64,000 nt of DNA from Lepisosteus oculatus (GCF_040954835.1 NC_090709.1:39734975-39798974); one strand, 5' to 3'; positions 1-13,700 are shown, numbered from the stretch's first letter. Notes: generated by a model from the sequence alone, not told the origin. Numbers and translations are program-made.

Positions 1-1530
1 GAGAGCTGTCCACCTGTGCCTCAGCTACAGTAGGAGGAGGATGGGGGGGCTGTCAACTGCACACTGGGTCAGGACAGATCTCTCGTCCCCCTCTGAGCTG
101 AAAAAGATGAAAAACTAATGGGCTTAGCTTCTGTGTGTGAGACTCCACTGGCCAGGAGGTGAGAACAGTCATGAGGATCAGCTGTTACTTGTTCCCTTAT
201 TCTCCCAGAGTGAATCCTAGCAGAGGGGCACCAGCCCCCCTCCCCTGCAGAGACCTGAACAACAGGACCACTGAGGAGTAGGCCTGCAAACTCTCCCAGA
301 TCTGTTTCCATGTTGGAGGCAAGAGCTCTTCTCTCTCTCTGCTCCTCTAACAGCACTAACACCATCTGTCACTGCCTGCTTTTTAAGGGTCTTCTGACCA
401 ATCATCTTTGGGCAAGGGGTCAGGTGACCGAATGGAGCAGGTCCTTCTGGGTGATGCACCACAGCTTCAAGAAGCAGGAGTTTTAAAAGGAAGCAAAATT
501 ACTGTTGCGAGCAGTTTAAAAGGAGCAGATTATGGAACAGCAGTACCGCTCCTTTTCTACAAAATATACTGGTTTCTTAACGTGTGTATGTGTAGATATG
601 GCTCCATCACAACCTCTGCCAGTTTCCCACTAGGAAAGGTATTTCCTTTGTAGAACAAACCCCCACAGCACAAATGAAATAGCACCTCCACCTCCCACCC
701 CTCTCCCCGAGCTCAGGCACCCCCCAGAGTCCCACTCCCCCCTCCTCATTCGACCCACCGGCTAAAGGCGAGAATTAACACCCGCACCTCATTAACCCAG
801 GGGAGGCAGCTTATTGGCCACCACTCCTCCCCCAGGGCCTGCTGGGAAACGTAGTTCAGGCTGGAGCGGACCACGGATCACAGTGTTGTCAGGTTGTCCA
901 TTTGTCTTGGCTCCCTCCGTCACTCAGCAAAACGCTTCATAGGAATTTCAAACCGCTCCTGCAATTGTGGCAAGGGAGAGAAGGGAAGAACCCAGCCATT
1001 TACCTGACCCTGCAGGGGGGCAGGTGACACCCACACGAGAAGAGCACAACCCCCAGACTTTGAGAACCAGCAGAGGGGTGTGGGGAGGTAGGCCCACAAG
1101 TGGATATTCACTCTCCCTGTACTGACTTTATTCCCAGCTCTGCTTCACTCCTCACCCCCACCCTGTACCCCACAGGCTGGTTTTCCATGAGAGACGGGGG
1201 TCTATGGGCTAGTGGGGTACCCCCAGACTTCTGCCAACAGACAGCTCCCGCTGCGAGCACAGAGGGGACACCGTGTACACCCCCACCCCCACTCAATTCA
1301 GAGTCCTCACACCACAACTGATCAGACAACAGTAAGTCAGGGCGCAGTAGAACAGGGGTATCAGCTCACTGTGTAAAGATAAAAGCAGAGGACAGGGGGG
1401 CAGTCTAGAGCCAGATCCCACTCCTACAACTGAAGCTTTGAGCACACAGGAGCAGGGTGGAGTTTTCCCCACCTGTAGGAGTCAGAGCTCACTCCAGAGA
1501 TGAGGATTAAGGAGTATAGGTGAGCTGAGG
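1..1530. other. Stretch without a recognisable gene
   Basis: I see no exon with convincing splice sites or a known domain on either strand. Short open frames here are unrelated to one another and look random. The text is moderately GC-rich and mostly non-repetitive. Confidence 0.5.
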
Positions 1531-1539
1531 TTGGAGGAT

Positions 1540-4500
1540 GAAGTATTACACTAGTACACAGGAGAGGGCAGGCCATCGTTCACACTATCACAACTGTACC
1601 GGTGTAAAAAAAAAGCTCATTTTCACAGCAGTACAGGTGAGAAATCATTATACAGCTTCCCAAACCACAATCATAGTGGTGAGAAATTATACAAGGCCAC
1701 TGTGGAGAATCTGCAATCAGTTCTGGAGTAGAAGTATTACAACACTACACACACAGTGAGGGTAGAGGGGTGAGTACTCCACTACTGTGAAGAATTGAGC
1801 ACATATCTGAGTACTACAGTCCCATACTGTAGAGCTCACTAGAACAGTAGATGGAGAAGTACAACAATACAGGAAAAAAGTTCCAGCCAGGTATGCAGTA
1901 GACAGTTAAGCACGTAAGGTAAAGTTACAGCAGTACAAGTAACAAACCTGACTTTTCAACTGTGCAAGTTCAGAATACAGAGCTCATGACTACATTACAA
2001 TGTACAGCTTAGGACATAGGACACAGTTCAGATCGTACATGAAATGTCAGAGGTCAGGACACAGGCTAGAACTAGGCTAGGAGACACAGGAATATTACAA
2101 TAATGCAGTGTTCAGGACTACAGCAATACATGTTAAGTCATGTGTAGACAGGAAGAGATTACCAAACATGTCTGTGTATTACAACAGTACAAGAGTTCAA
2201 CAAGGGTCAGAGGTACACTAGTACAAGTGAGGTCAGTACACAAACTTGAGTAATTACAGCAGTATATGCACGTTCAGAAAACAGATCGCAATACAACTTT
2301 GCAATGTACAGCTTAGTACATAACACGCAGTGTTGAGTATTACAATACATGTAAGAGCTTAGTACACAGGCTGGAACATTACAACTATACAGTGGAAGTC
2401 TTGGTACACAGGCATGTATATTACAGTAGTGTGGTGTTCAGTACTACAATACATGTTAATGTCATGATACAGAACACAGAACAGAATTCAAACAGAATAA
2501 CAAATGTCTGAGTATTACAACAGTTCAGAAGCAGAGTTCACAAAATGGGTAGATTCAGAATACAGATCTCACTACAACATTACACTGTACAGCTTAGAAC
2601 ATAGGACACAGCGCTGAGTATTAATACACGCAATAGCTCAGTACACATGCTGAAACATTTCAACACCATACAGTGGAAGTCTTTGCACACAGGGGTATAT
2701 ATTACAATAGCACAGTGTTCAGTATTCAGTAGTACAGCAATACATGTTAATGTCAGGTTACAGAACAGAATTCAGGGAGAGACTAACAAGGATTGTTAAG
2801 TGTTACAACAGTACAGGAGCAGCATTCAGTACAAGTGAGTTCAACACCTAGGTCAGAATTACAACAGTACAAGTAGGAGTTCAGTACACACACTTGAGTA
2901 TTACAACAGAGTGTGCAGGTTCAGAATACAGATCTCAATACAACAGTACAGTGTACAGCTTAGAAGATAGGATACAGTTCAGAGCATTACAATATACACA
3001 AGAGCTCAGTACACAGGGTTGAACATCATACAGGGGAAAGTGTAGCACACAGGTGTGAATATTACAATAGTGCAGTGTTCAGTAGTACAGCAATACATGT
3101 TAACGTCATGATACAGAACCCAGGGGGAGATTAACAAACATGTCTCAATAGAACAATTTAACAATTTCAAGTCAGTACATGGCTCTGAGCATTACAACAG
3201 GACAGGTGGTGAAGATTCAACACAAACCTTTGAGAATTTAAGTTCAGCAGCAGAGTCCACACTTAAGAACTTAACCTCAGTCTGGCGGAGGTGAGTTAAT
3301 CCATTTGACAATTTAAACTCCGTCTTACAGTTAAGCACACAGCTCTGGCTACAAAAGCAGTATATACACACATAAATCAGAACACAGATCTCAGTTCCAC
3401 ATGACAATGTACAGCAAACAACTTAACAGACACTTCTGCGCATCACGATACATGTCAGCTCTCCGTACACAGGCTTGAATATTACAACAGCATACAGTGG
3501 AGAGTTTAGCAGACAGGTCTGAATCTTAAAAGAGTCCAGTGGTCAGTATACAGGTCTGAGTAGTACAGCAATACATGTTCAGGGCATGATACAGGTCTGA
3601 ATATTAAAACAGTTCAGGGAGAAATTGACAAACATGCATTACAACAGTACAAACATTTGAGAAAAGTTCAGTAGCGTACTACACACAGATGAAAACTTAA
3701 CCTCATGCCCGTTGAGTTTAGTACCTCTGTTTGAAAAGTTAAGCTCAGTACACAGGTCAAAGTGTTACAACAGTACAAGTGTGAAACTGAGTATCAGAAC
3801 AGTAATGTGAATATCACAACAACACAGGGGAGACTGAAGGCCGCTCTGAGTGTTATAAGACTACAGGGGAAGAGTTCAGCACACAGGTGTAACTGCAATT
3901 CAAAAGGGCCAAAAACAGCCCTCTTACCTTGTAAGTGTACCTTAGACAGAATATTACTAGTACAGTCACGTGAAATAGATTCAAGAAACGTTTTTAGATA
4001 CTTTTAAGTACTGGGGAAAAAAAGAGGATCCGGCCCACAGACTGAAATACACTCCTTCACTTTCAAGTCTTTGAAATGTGCTCCATCGTACCCCCTGGTG
4101 GTTATTTTAAGGGAAATCACACATCAGAGACACTTGCAGGGCTTATATTTCTGGAGGACATGCTGTGTCACAGGCTGTTTGTGATCTGAATGAGTGCAGG
4201 TGAACAGAATTCAACAGCTCGATTTCAAGACTGTTCTACCCACAAACACTACTTACTTGTCAGCTCAGCACACAGATGTTGAACAGTTCTGGGTGAAATG
4301 TGCTGCACAACCTGTGCTTGCTGGATGGGACTTGTGGAGGAGACCCACATCAGTGCCCGTGTTTATGACCCGTCTCCTTCCTGGCTGATCCCTTGGAGAA
4401 GGAGACAGGGCTCTCTCACAACAGAGGAGCGGACCAGCAGAAAGTCAAACTGTTCTGAACAGTCAAACACGTGCCGGTGAGGCTTCGATTGAAATACAGA

Positions 4501-5900
4501 CGCCACTTCAAAAAGACCAGAAAGGATTAAGGGTGGTAGGAGAGCCCATTTCATGTGTGTGTACAGCAGCTAGGGAGCAGGAAGGATGTGGCCAACATAC
4601 AGGACGTTCACAAAGCTGCACTTAAAATTTGTACGATTTTCTGATAATATCAGTTTATTTTGTTAGCGAGATTTAATAACCGGTCTAAGCAAGTTGAGAG
4701 AGTTCAGCACACAGGTATATCACAGGATTTAGAATCAGGCTGGATTACAGGCGAGGGATCAGCACACAGGTGGGAGCAGTACAGTACAATCAAGAGCTCA
4801 GCACGCTGGTCTGCCAGTGAGTCACATTCAGCACAGGCGAGTTCAGCACACAGATTTGTGAATAAAAATACAGTACAGACGAGACTTCAGAACACTGGTT
4901 TATGATTGAGGATAAAAGCGCAGCAAAATAATTCAGTGCACAGGCTTGAGTATTCAAGTACAGTCCAGGTGCATTATACTGGATTGTCATTGAGTATGAA
5001 CGCTCAGTACAGGAGAGTTCAGCACACGTATTCAAGTACAGTACAGGCAAGAGTTCAGGACACTGCTGGGTTATGAAGAACATACAGGCTTGAGTTTTAA
5101 GAATACTACAGGTGAGGTTTGTATTAAAGCACAGTAAAGCACACTGACTTGTTTATCCACTGATCTGTTCATTATTCAAGCGCAGTACAGTCGAGAACGC
5201 AGTGCACAGATGTGTCACCGAGTATTACAGTACAGTGTACAGAGTTCAGTAGGCAGGCCTGACTATCACAATTGAAAGTTTTGAGCTCTTCACAGGTGTG
5301 TCAGAGTATTAAAGCTCAGTACAGCCGAGAGTACAGTACACACATTTGAGTACTACAACACTACAGGCAGCAGTACAGCGCAGGCAAGGGCTCAAACTAC
5401 TGTTTTTTCCATCGACAAGTGCAGTACAAGTGAGTTCAGTACAAAGATTTGGGTATTCAAGTCAAGTACAGGTGAGAGTTCAGCACACAAAACCCAGTAC
5501 AGGCAAGTTCAATACACAGGTTTGAGTATTATGGTCCACTACAGGTGAGGGATCAAAATACTGTTTTTTTTCCCCACTGAGTATTAAATCTCAGTACAGC
5601 ACACTGATCTGTCGTTAATTATTCAAGCGCAGTACAGTGGAGAAATCAGAACACAGATGTGTCATTGACAATTATAGTACAGTGTACAGAGCTTAGTACA
5701 CAGGTATGTTTCAGTTCAAAGCATTAAAAGCTCAGTACAGCTGTGAGTTCAGTATACAGGTTTGAGTACAACACTACAGCACCCAGGTTCAAATACTAAA
5801 TAGCAATACAGTTCTGTATGTCAGTGCGAGTTTTAAGGAACAATATTCGTTAGAATTCAGAACACTACAACACAGCCACTATAATAAAACACTATCAGAA
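1540..5900. repeat. Degenerate satellite built on CAGTACAGG / TTCAGTACACAGG words
   Basis: For more than 4 kb the text repeats variants of words such as TATTACAACAGTACAGG and GAGTTCAGTACACAGG, spaced roughly every 25-60 bases, with many point changes and small indels. Monomers are too diverged to give one exact period by eye. No open frame of note persists. This looks like an old, decaying tandem array. Confidence 0.75.
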
Positions 5901-6119
5901 CAGTCTGAGCAAAGTACCTTGTTCTGGGATACAAGAGCTGTGTCCCCCTCTGGAATCAAACCCTGAACTCTGCAACCCACCGGTCCTAATCCCAGCTCAG
6001 CACTGCGAAGCTGCTGTTTCACAGACCACATGCAGCTGGACTGAGAGAAAGAGCCGAGCAGAAAGACGCCACAGAGGAAGAAATACAGACAGCAGAGAGC
6101 TCCTCACCTCCCTCCCAAC

Positions 6120-6420
6120 TCCCCGTCCACACCTGTCTTCCCACTGTCAGCCTCTGGACATCCTGGGAAAATGAGGTTAAGGAATGGAGGATAGACCAGC
6201 CAACCAGCATCCATACCAGTCTTCCCACTGTCAGCCTCTGGACATCCTGGAAAATTAGGGAAACGAGAGACTGGAGTGAGCATCAACCCCCCCTACCCCC
6301 CCCAATCACAATTCCACATCCATACCTTCCCACTTTCTTCCTTGAAAATTGGATAAGAATAGAGGAGATACCATCCATACCCACCTTCCCACTGTCAGCC
6401 TCGGATCATCCTGGGAAACC
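6120..6420. repeat. Outlying copies of the TCAGCCTCTGGACATCCTGG minisatellite family
   Basis: Three or so diverged copies of the core CTTCCCACTGTCAGCCTC followed by GGACATCCTGG occur here (near 6138, 6224 and 6386). They belong to the same family as the large array at 8.86-12.3 kb. Confidence 0.7.
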
Positions 6421-6493
6421 TAGGGACAAAATACATCAGAGTTTCTAACCTCCATCTGAACTCATCCAGAGACCAGTGAGATGTTGTTCGCGT

Positions 6494-6605
6494 TTTGAGA
6501 GAGAAACCACAAGTACTCAAACTGTGCAACAACCATTACAACCGAGAGTAACTCCCAACATCACTCGACACAGAGGAGCAGTGGGGGTCCCTTCACAGCT
6601 AAAAA
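6494..6605. repeat. Dispersed ~105-bp repeat, copy 1 of 3
   Basis: A segment beginning GAGAGAAACCACAAGTACTC and ending GGGGGTCCCTTCAC is found again at about 10828-10935 and 12381-12480. All three copies sit beside the 95-bp minisatellite family, so they appear to be co-duplicated flanks. Confidence 0.75.
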
Positions 6606-6869
6606 CAGCGGAGACACGTCTGAACTCTCTTCCTCTCCCGTTTAGTGTTCCTGCTGAAAAAACAGAAGAACTGCTTTTATTCCTAGTGCTTCTGCTGAAA
6701 TGACCAATACCGCCTCTATTTCTGATGCTACGTCTTCCAATACAAGTGATTCTAATGAAAGAAACCCACTAGTATTAGTAAGTGATAACACAAAAGCAAA
6801 ACTTCATTGAGCATTACATCAATAATGATACTAACTAATGATACTGAATATTAACAGTTCTCCTCTCTC

Positions 6870-7185
6870 ACTAGTAGGGCTGTGGGTTCCAGCCCTGGGT
6901 GTGACACAGGAGTGACAGGACTAACCTGACCTTGTGCTCGAGCTGGACTCGGGTTCGAGAGTGTAGTGTCAACAGCACACTGACCAGGTCCTTGTGGGCA
7001 AGAGACAGCAGGAGGTCAGGACACAGCCCTGAGGGTCACCCCCTGGCACCCCGACAGGAGGAGGAGTCCTCTTGGGGCTCCAGCTCTCCACCTGGACCAG
7101 GGGCATCGGCAGCTCTTCATCATCATCGTCACCCTCACAGGCTCCAGCAGGCAGGCGATGGGAACATCTTGGCCACACATAACTG
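6870..7185. repeat. Dispersed ~300-bp repeat, copy 1 of 3
   Basis: The unit includes TGACCAGGTCCTTGTGGGC, CAGGAGGTCAGGACACAG and GGGTCACCCCCTGGCACC. It recurs at about 11250-11510 and, shortened, at 14690-14895. A run of GAT/CAT triplets near the end varies in length between copies. It has no clear coding capacity shared by all copies. Confidence 0.75.
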
Positions 7186-7265
7186 TCCGGTTTGAAGACT
7201 AGATGCTTAGATTAAGAATCAGTACGATGAATAGGCAACCCTGATAAAAAGATGATCTGACTTAT

Positions 7266-7983
7266 ACAGATGCAGCCATTCAAAATGCACGAAGCTTGGA
7301 CAAGCTGTAAACTCAAAGTATTGCCCTGGTCCACCTTATTTTTTTCATTGGCCGTCTTTGTAAAAGTAACACCACAGCATTTCGCAATCACGCATTTGTT
7401 TCCAATCAAGCAAAGTCCAGTAATTTTTGAGAATCGATTCACCATGCCTTTCACATGCTCATAAAAGAGATTGATTTAGGAACATAAACATTACCGTATG
7501 AAAACTGTACTGTATACAGTATGTATATTTAATGTCTTTACTGTGGCCGTTGTAGTATTGAATATTTATATGGAATTTTACCACTGAAGGGGAATTCATA
7601 TCTCGTTAGTTAAAGACTTTGATGCTTAAAATGTTTAGGGAGAAATGGAATACTGGTGTGTATGCTTTCTTTAAAGTACCGAGACCAGCCATATACTGTA
7701 CGTTTAAGTTCCAAAATTAATATCGTTCACACGCGTTACAGTATGCTCCTATTCTTTTTATGCTCAGCTACTAAGATTTCCCTTCAGTGGTAAAATTCCA
7801 TATAAATATTCAATACTACAACGGGCACAGTAAAGACGTTTACTGTAAATCTTTCTACGACAGGCCAACGGACCACGAGTGCCCCTGTTGGTCAACCAGT
7901 CATCGTGCGTCGCAATGCGCGACGCCGTAGCCAATTACCTCCGGTACGCGTCTGTACCGCGCACTTTGAATGGCTGCATCTGT
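7266..7983. mobile_element. Nested inverted-repeat element (MITE-like)
   Basis: Two sets of inverted repeats share one centre. The outer arms are 7266-7288 and 7961-7983 (22 of 23 bases match). The inner arms are 7534-7591 and 7780-7837 (58 bases with a single mismatch). The loop is AT-rich and has no open frame of note. This architecture resembles a non-autonomous DNA transposon with subterminal inverted repeats. I could not define a target-site duplication or a family. Confidence 0.6.
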
Positions 7984-8595
7984 AGGTCATACTGGAGAAA
8001 GGGCTTTGCTCGGTTTGGTCAAGAGGGACAGGAACTTCCCCGTCAGACCCCCCAAACTCCTGAAGAACCCAACTGGTCAAACTCTCGTTTCTTCCACGCT
8101 GGAAAGAGAAGAGAAACTGTGTGTGTCAAAGGCTCCACAGCCGAAACGTTGCGTTTCCGGTCTTCTCCTTCCAGCCTGGAATAAACCCTTTAACCTGTTC
8201 CTCTGCAGCCTGATGTCTGCGTGAGCTGCATTCGCTCCCCGAGCTCATTCCTTAAGGGAAAGGCACATTGGGATACAGAGGGAAACAAGAACTACGACAA
8301 ACTTCCGAGTGTGGTTGAAATGTGACCCTCCCCCACCCTTGACATACATCTACGGTATGGTCTAATAAATCACTTTCTGAACTTTCCACAGGGACTGTAA
8401 CTCAAAGGGGGGGGGGGGGGTCGAGATGTCAAGTACAGACCCCCCTCTCCACCAGAACAGAATCAGGCCTCATCAGGAGAGCCAGATTTACATCGCTGCT
8501 GGGGTCCGGACACGCCCAGTCCCCCTTATTCCGTCGTCTCGAGGAGCCGTGCACAGGGGATAGACACAGAACCGCGGGATCACATCGGATTCAAG

Positions 8596-8937
8596 ATGAC
8601 CGAGGGTAACGGGGTGATGGGGGGAGATTCCTGCCACAGACAACCGGGGAAAACAGTGGTTCCAGAAGCCCGGCCGGTAATATTAATAAGGAAAACACAA
8701 GGATTATTCAAGCCCCTGTCCCAGGCGGTCAACAGATGCAGCTGGAAGGACTGCTACACGAAAATGTATAAAGAATTCTCCGAGCCCCTGTACCAGAAAA
8801 CCCTAGGAAACCTCAGCAGCTGGTTGAAGTCTCCCATGCTGTGTTTTCCCCAAGCCCGGAGATCAACCTGCATCCCTACCCGTCTTCCCACTGCCAGCCT
8901 CTGGACATCCCGGAAAATAATATAGGAGAGACCATCT
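8596..8937 (+). other. Unknown open segment, first copy of a 535-bp duplication
   Basis: A plus-strand frame of 109 codons runs from an ATG at 8596 to a stop at 8923-8925. Its middle part reads like protein (for example KPLSQAVNRCSWKDCY and YKEFSEPLYQKTL), but I do not recognise it. From about 8691 on, the sequence recurs at about 9228-9470, 535 bases downstream, where it lacks the upstream part with the start codon. The end of the frame runs into the TCAGCCTCTGG minisatellite. It could be a captured exon, a decayed transposon fragment or chance. Confidence 0.3.
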
Positions 8938-11900
8938 AACCTGCATCCACACCCATCAACCCACTGTCACCCTCTGGACATCCCGGAAAATAAGGAAAAG
9001 GAGACGGGAGAGAGTCCAACCTGCCTTCCCCACCGTCGGCCTCTGGGCATTACGGAAAACGACACAGGAGAGACCATCTTACTGTCAGCTTCTGGATATC
9101 CTGGAAAACTGGAGGGAACATCCAAAAGGCATCCATACTTGTCTCCTCACTGTTTCTTTCCCTAGTGTACCAGGATGTCCAGAAGCTGACAGAGGAGAGA
9201 GTCCAACCTCATCCCCAACACCTCTTCCAACACAAGGAGTATTCAAGCCCCTGTCCCAGGTGGTCAACAGATGCAGCTGGAAGGACTGCTACACGAAAAT
9301 GTATAAAGAATTCTCCGAGCCCCTGTACCAGAAAACCCTAGGAAACCTCAGCAGCTGGTTGAAGTCTCCCATGCTGTGTTTTCCCCAAGCCCGGAGATCA
9401 ACCTGCATCCCTACCCGTCTTCCCACTGCCAGCCTCTAGACATCCGGGAAAATAATACAGGAGACCATCTTACGGTCAGCTTCTGGACATCCTGGAAAAT
9501 GAGAGACTGGAGAGGGCATCAAACCTACATCACAACTCCCCATCCACACCCGTCTTCCCACTGTCAGCCTCTGGATATCCTGGAAAATACAGGAGAGACC
9601 ATCTAACCTGCATTCATACCCATCTTCCCACTGTCAGCCTCTGGACATCCCGGAAAATAAGGAAAAAGATGGGAGAAAGTCCAACCTGCCTTCCCCACCA
9701 TCGGCCTCTGGGCATTACGGAAAACGACACAGGAAAGACCATCTTACTGTCAGCTTCTGGACATCCTGGAAAACGAGAGACTGGAGAGGGGATCCAAAAG
9801 GCATCATGGCAAAACGAGAGACTGGAGAGAGCATCTAACCTCCATCACAACTCACTGTCCATACCCGTCTTCCCACTGTCAGCCTCTGGCCATCCTGGAA
9901 AAGGAAGGAAAGATTACAGGAAAGGCGTCCAACCTGCATCCCTACTAAAGAGGAAAATTACAAACTCAAGGAGACCGTTTCCCCACCACCACCTACTCCT
10001 GAACCGTACCAGTCTTCCCACTGACTTCCTTGAGAATTAGGGAAAAGAAAACAGGAGACACCATCCAACCTGCATTCATACCCACCTTCCCACTGTCAGC
10101 CTCTGGACATCCTGGTACACTAGGGAAAGGAACACAGGAGAGAGTCCAACCTCATCCCCAACACCTCTTCCATACCCGTCTTCCCACTGTCAGCCTCTGG
10201 ACATCCTGGTACACTAGGGAAAGGAACACGGGAGAGAGTCCAACCTCATCCCCAACAACTCATCCATACCCACCTTCCCACTGTCAGCCTCTGGACATCC
10301 TGGTACACCAGGGAAAGGAACAGAGGAGAGAGTCCAACCTCATCCCCAACACCTCTTCCATACCCGTCTTCCCACTGTCAGCCTCTGGACATCCTGGTAC
10401 ACTAGGGAAAGGAACACGGGAGAGAGTCCAACCTCATCCCCAACACCTCTTCCATACCCACCTTCCCACTGTCAGCCTCTGGACATCCTGGTACACTAGG
10501 GAAAGGAACACAGGAGAGAGTCCAACCTCATCCCCAACACCTCTTCCATACCCACCTTCCCACTGTCAGCCTCTGGACATCCTGGTACACTAGGGAAAGG
10601 AACACAGGAGAGAGTCCAACCCCATCCCCAACACCTCTTCCATACCCATCTCCCCACTGTCAGCCTCTGGACATCCTGGTACACTAGGGAAAGGAACAGA
10701 GGAGAGAGTCCAACCCCTCTTCCCACTTCAGCCTCTGGACATCCTGGAAAATCTGGGGAAAAAAATAGATTTACAGCTTACTGTAAAGAAATACAGTTTC
10801 TAACCTCCATCTGAACTCCTCATCCATAAAGAGAAACCATAAACTCTACTCAAACTGTGCAACAACTATTACAACCGAGGGTAACTCCCAACATCACTCG
10901 ACAGAGGAGCAGTGGGGGTCCCTTCACGGCTAAAAACAGCAGAGACATGTGTGAACTCTTCAAATCCTAATTGTGGGTTCATCAATATTTCGTTTAAATA
11001 AAATGCTACGTCTACTACTGGTCCTACTCAAATTACTCAAATACTGCTTTTTTTATTTGTGTTCCTCCTGAAAATACAAAAACACTGCATCTATTCCTAG
11101 AGCTCCTGCTGAAATTAACAATACTGCCCCTACTACTGATGCTACAACCAAAACAATAAAATAACCCTACTAGTATTAACTTAAAAACAATACTTCATTA
11201 AGCATTACATCAATAATGATACAATATTAACAGTTCTCCTCTCTCACTAGTAGGGTTGCGGGTTCCAGCCCTGGCTGTGACACAGGAGTGACCAGACTAA
11301 CCTGACCTTGTGCTCGAGCTGGACTCGGGTTCGAGAGTGTAGTGTCAAGAGCACACTGACCAGGTCCTTGTGGGCGAGAGACAGCAGGAGGTCAGGACAC
11401 AGGCCTGAGGGTCACCCCCTGGCACCCCGCCAGGAGGAGTCCTCTTGGGGCTCCGGCAGCTCTTCATCATCCTCGTCATCCTCACAGGCCCCAGCAGGCA
11501 GGGAGGAGGAGGGGGTGGCATGTGTCTATTTTAGGGTCTTCCTGTATCCCTAGGGAAAACGCGCACAGGAAAACCTTGTGTCCCCCATCAGCACGAGGAA
11601 GGTCAATGAACCAACCACAGAGACGAGGCTCACCACCTCCACCCTTCACACAGCAAACCCCTCCACCCACCACTGTGAGGGGGCGTGCCCCCCCATGAAC
11701 ACGCCCGCAGCGCCATTCACGTCCCGACCCGTGATGGGGGTCTTCTTCAGCCTACGTGCCAAGCGATTGAGGAGACCCTGGAAAAATGAGAAAAGAAAAC
11801 AGGAGAGATTCCAACCTCATCCCCAACACCTCTTCCATACCCATCTTCCCACTGCCAGCCTCTGGACATCCTGGTACACTGGGGAAAGGAACAGAGGAGA

Positions 11901-12340
11901 GAGTCCAACCTCATCCCCAACACCTCATCCATACCCGTCTTCCCACTGTCAGCCTCTGGACATCCTGGTACACTAGGGAAAGGAACACAGGAGAGAGTCC
12001 AACCTCATCGCAAACACCTCATCCATACCTGTCTTCCCACTGGCAACCTCTGGACTTCCTGGAAAATAATACAGGAGTGACCATCTAATCTGCATCCATA
12101 CCTGTCTTCCCACTGGCAACCTGGGGAATCAGGGAAAGGAGAGACTGGGAGGACCATCCAAATGCCATCCATACCCGTCTTCCCACTGTCAGCCTCTGGA
12201 CCTCCCGGAAAATCAATGAAAAATAGGAGACCCCATCCCACCCACATCCCAATTAATCCACACCCGTCTTCCCACTGTCAGCTTCCGGGTATCCTGGAAA
12301 GTTCGGAAAGAACACAGGAGAGAGTCCAAGCTGCAGCAGG
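8860..12340. repeat. 94-95-bp minisatellite family, core TCAGCCTCTGGACATCCTGG
   Basis: The core CTTCCCACTGTCAGCC followed by TCTGGACATCC recurs throughout. Between about 10084 and 10740 it forms a regular head-to-tail array of seven units of 94-95 bp, each also containing GGAGAGAGTCCAACC. Outside that stretch the copies are more diverged and interrupted (8.9-10.0 kb and 11.8-12.3 kb). Long frames across it arise from repetition and are not treated as genes. Confidence 0.85.
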
Positions 12341-12499
12341 ACTCCTCGACCAGACCGCTGGGATGTTCTTCATGCCTTCGAGAGAGAAACCACAAGTACG
12401 CAAACTGTGCAGCAACTATCACAACCGAGAGTGACTCCCAGCATCACTCGACACAGAGGAGCCGTGGGGGTCCCTTCACGTCCGAACTCTCTTCCACTC

Positions 12500-13700
12500 C
12501 TGACGGGGGGTTCGTCCAGATCATCTCCCGTCAGGAAGGCGAGGGGGACAGAGGAAGGTCCAGAGGCTTCAGCTCCGTGCCAACAAGCCCTTTGGAAGGG
12601 TGGCCAGGGGGAGGCCCTGCTGTCAGAGGAGGAGCAGACCGAGGCACCTGGAGCTTGTCCACCGCTGGTCAGAGGAGTCCAAAACTGGACTTTCCGGCCC
12701 CGGTCATCGTGGGTACCTGTGGCACAAGACCTCCTGTACCAGATGGGGGGGGTCCGCGATGCTCTGGGGCTGCTCTCCCGCCGGTGGTCCGATGGCAGCA
12801 GGAGCTCTCAGCGGTACCAGACCCGGTCCCCTCGGGCCTCAGGAGGCTGCGTCGGCGGCCGGAGACGGATCTCCCGACGGGACGAGGATCCAGACCGCAC
12901 CGCGGCGTGGACAGAGACAGGGCTGACACCGGACAAGGAAAGGACACAGCAGGGCTTCGCTACGGCCCTCTCGGCCCCCCGACGCGAGCCCTGCTGAAGA
13001 CCACAGGTCCGAGCTGGAGAGGGCTGCCCACCAGCGCCGGGGAAGAGGCTTAGCTTGGACCCCTCAAGTGTACAAGACGGTAACCCCTTGTTCTGGTTAA
13101 TGTGCCTCTTCTGCCCCGTAAGAAGAAAGAACCAACTGCAGGCTCGTCATCTGATCCTTTTGACGCCGATGCTACAACCCCAGAACGTTCAGCTGAGCTC
13201 CAAACATCCTCCTCCAAATACAAGTCCCCTTCTCCTCTCTCGAGAGCACGGGGGTCCGGAATGAGGACGTGTCTGCGGGGAGAAGAGGGCTCCCCATACG
13301 GACACTCAGAACGAGCACTGCTGGCGCCGCCGCCGGCCTGCTGTGCAAAACCCGTGACCTTTGACCCGACCAGAGGCTGCTCTCGCGCCGTTATGAGCGC
13401 GTCCTCTCCACGCACGTGAAGCCGGAACCCTGCTGGACCCACACCGAACCGGAGCGAGGAGTCATCGTCTGCCTCAACAGCGCACACCTGCGCCCCTCGG
13501 GGACCGGGAAGGGCTCTGCATGGAGGAACGGCCCGGGACGATCCCTCCCAGAGTGCTCACCCACCTGATCCAGAGCTGCAGGAACAGACGTCCGGCCATC
13601 ATCCTCCCCAGGGGAAGATCCACCAAGAGCTCAGTACAGTGGGGCAAGAACTGTGTCTCCTTTGTTTCGGGGAAGGTTCTATCTAATGTTTTGTCTTCTT
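12500..13700. other. GC-rich stretch with overlapping open frames, nature unclear
   Basis: This stretch is much richer in G and C than its surroundings and is not tandemly repeated. Both strands carry overlapping open frames of 100-196 codons, as expected by chance in GC-rich DNA. None shows a domain I recognise or a clear start. It might be a decayed retroelement, a CpG-rich regulatory segment or a remnant gene. Confidence 0.3.

Noticed and set aside
12407-13053. Overlapping frames of 196 and 158 codons
   Set aside because: Overlapping long frames occur on both strands in a GC-rich stretch, with no recognisable domain or splice context. Described only as a region.
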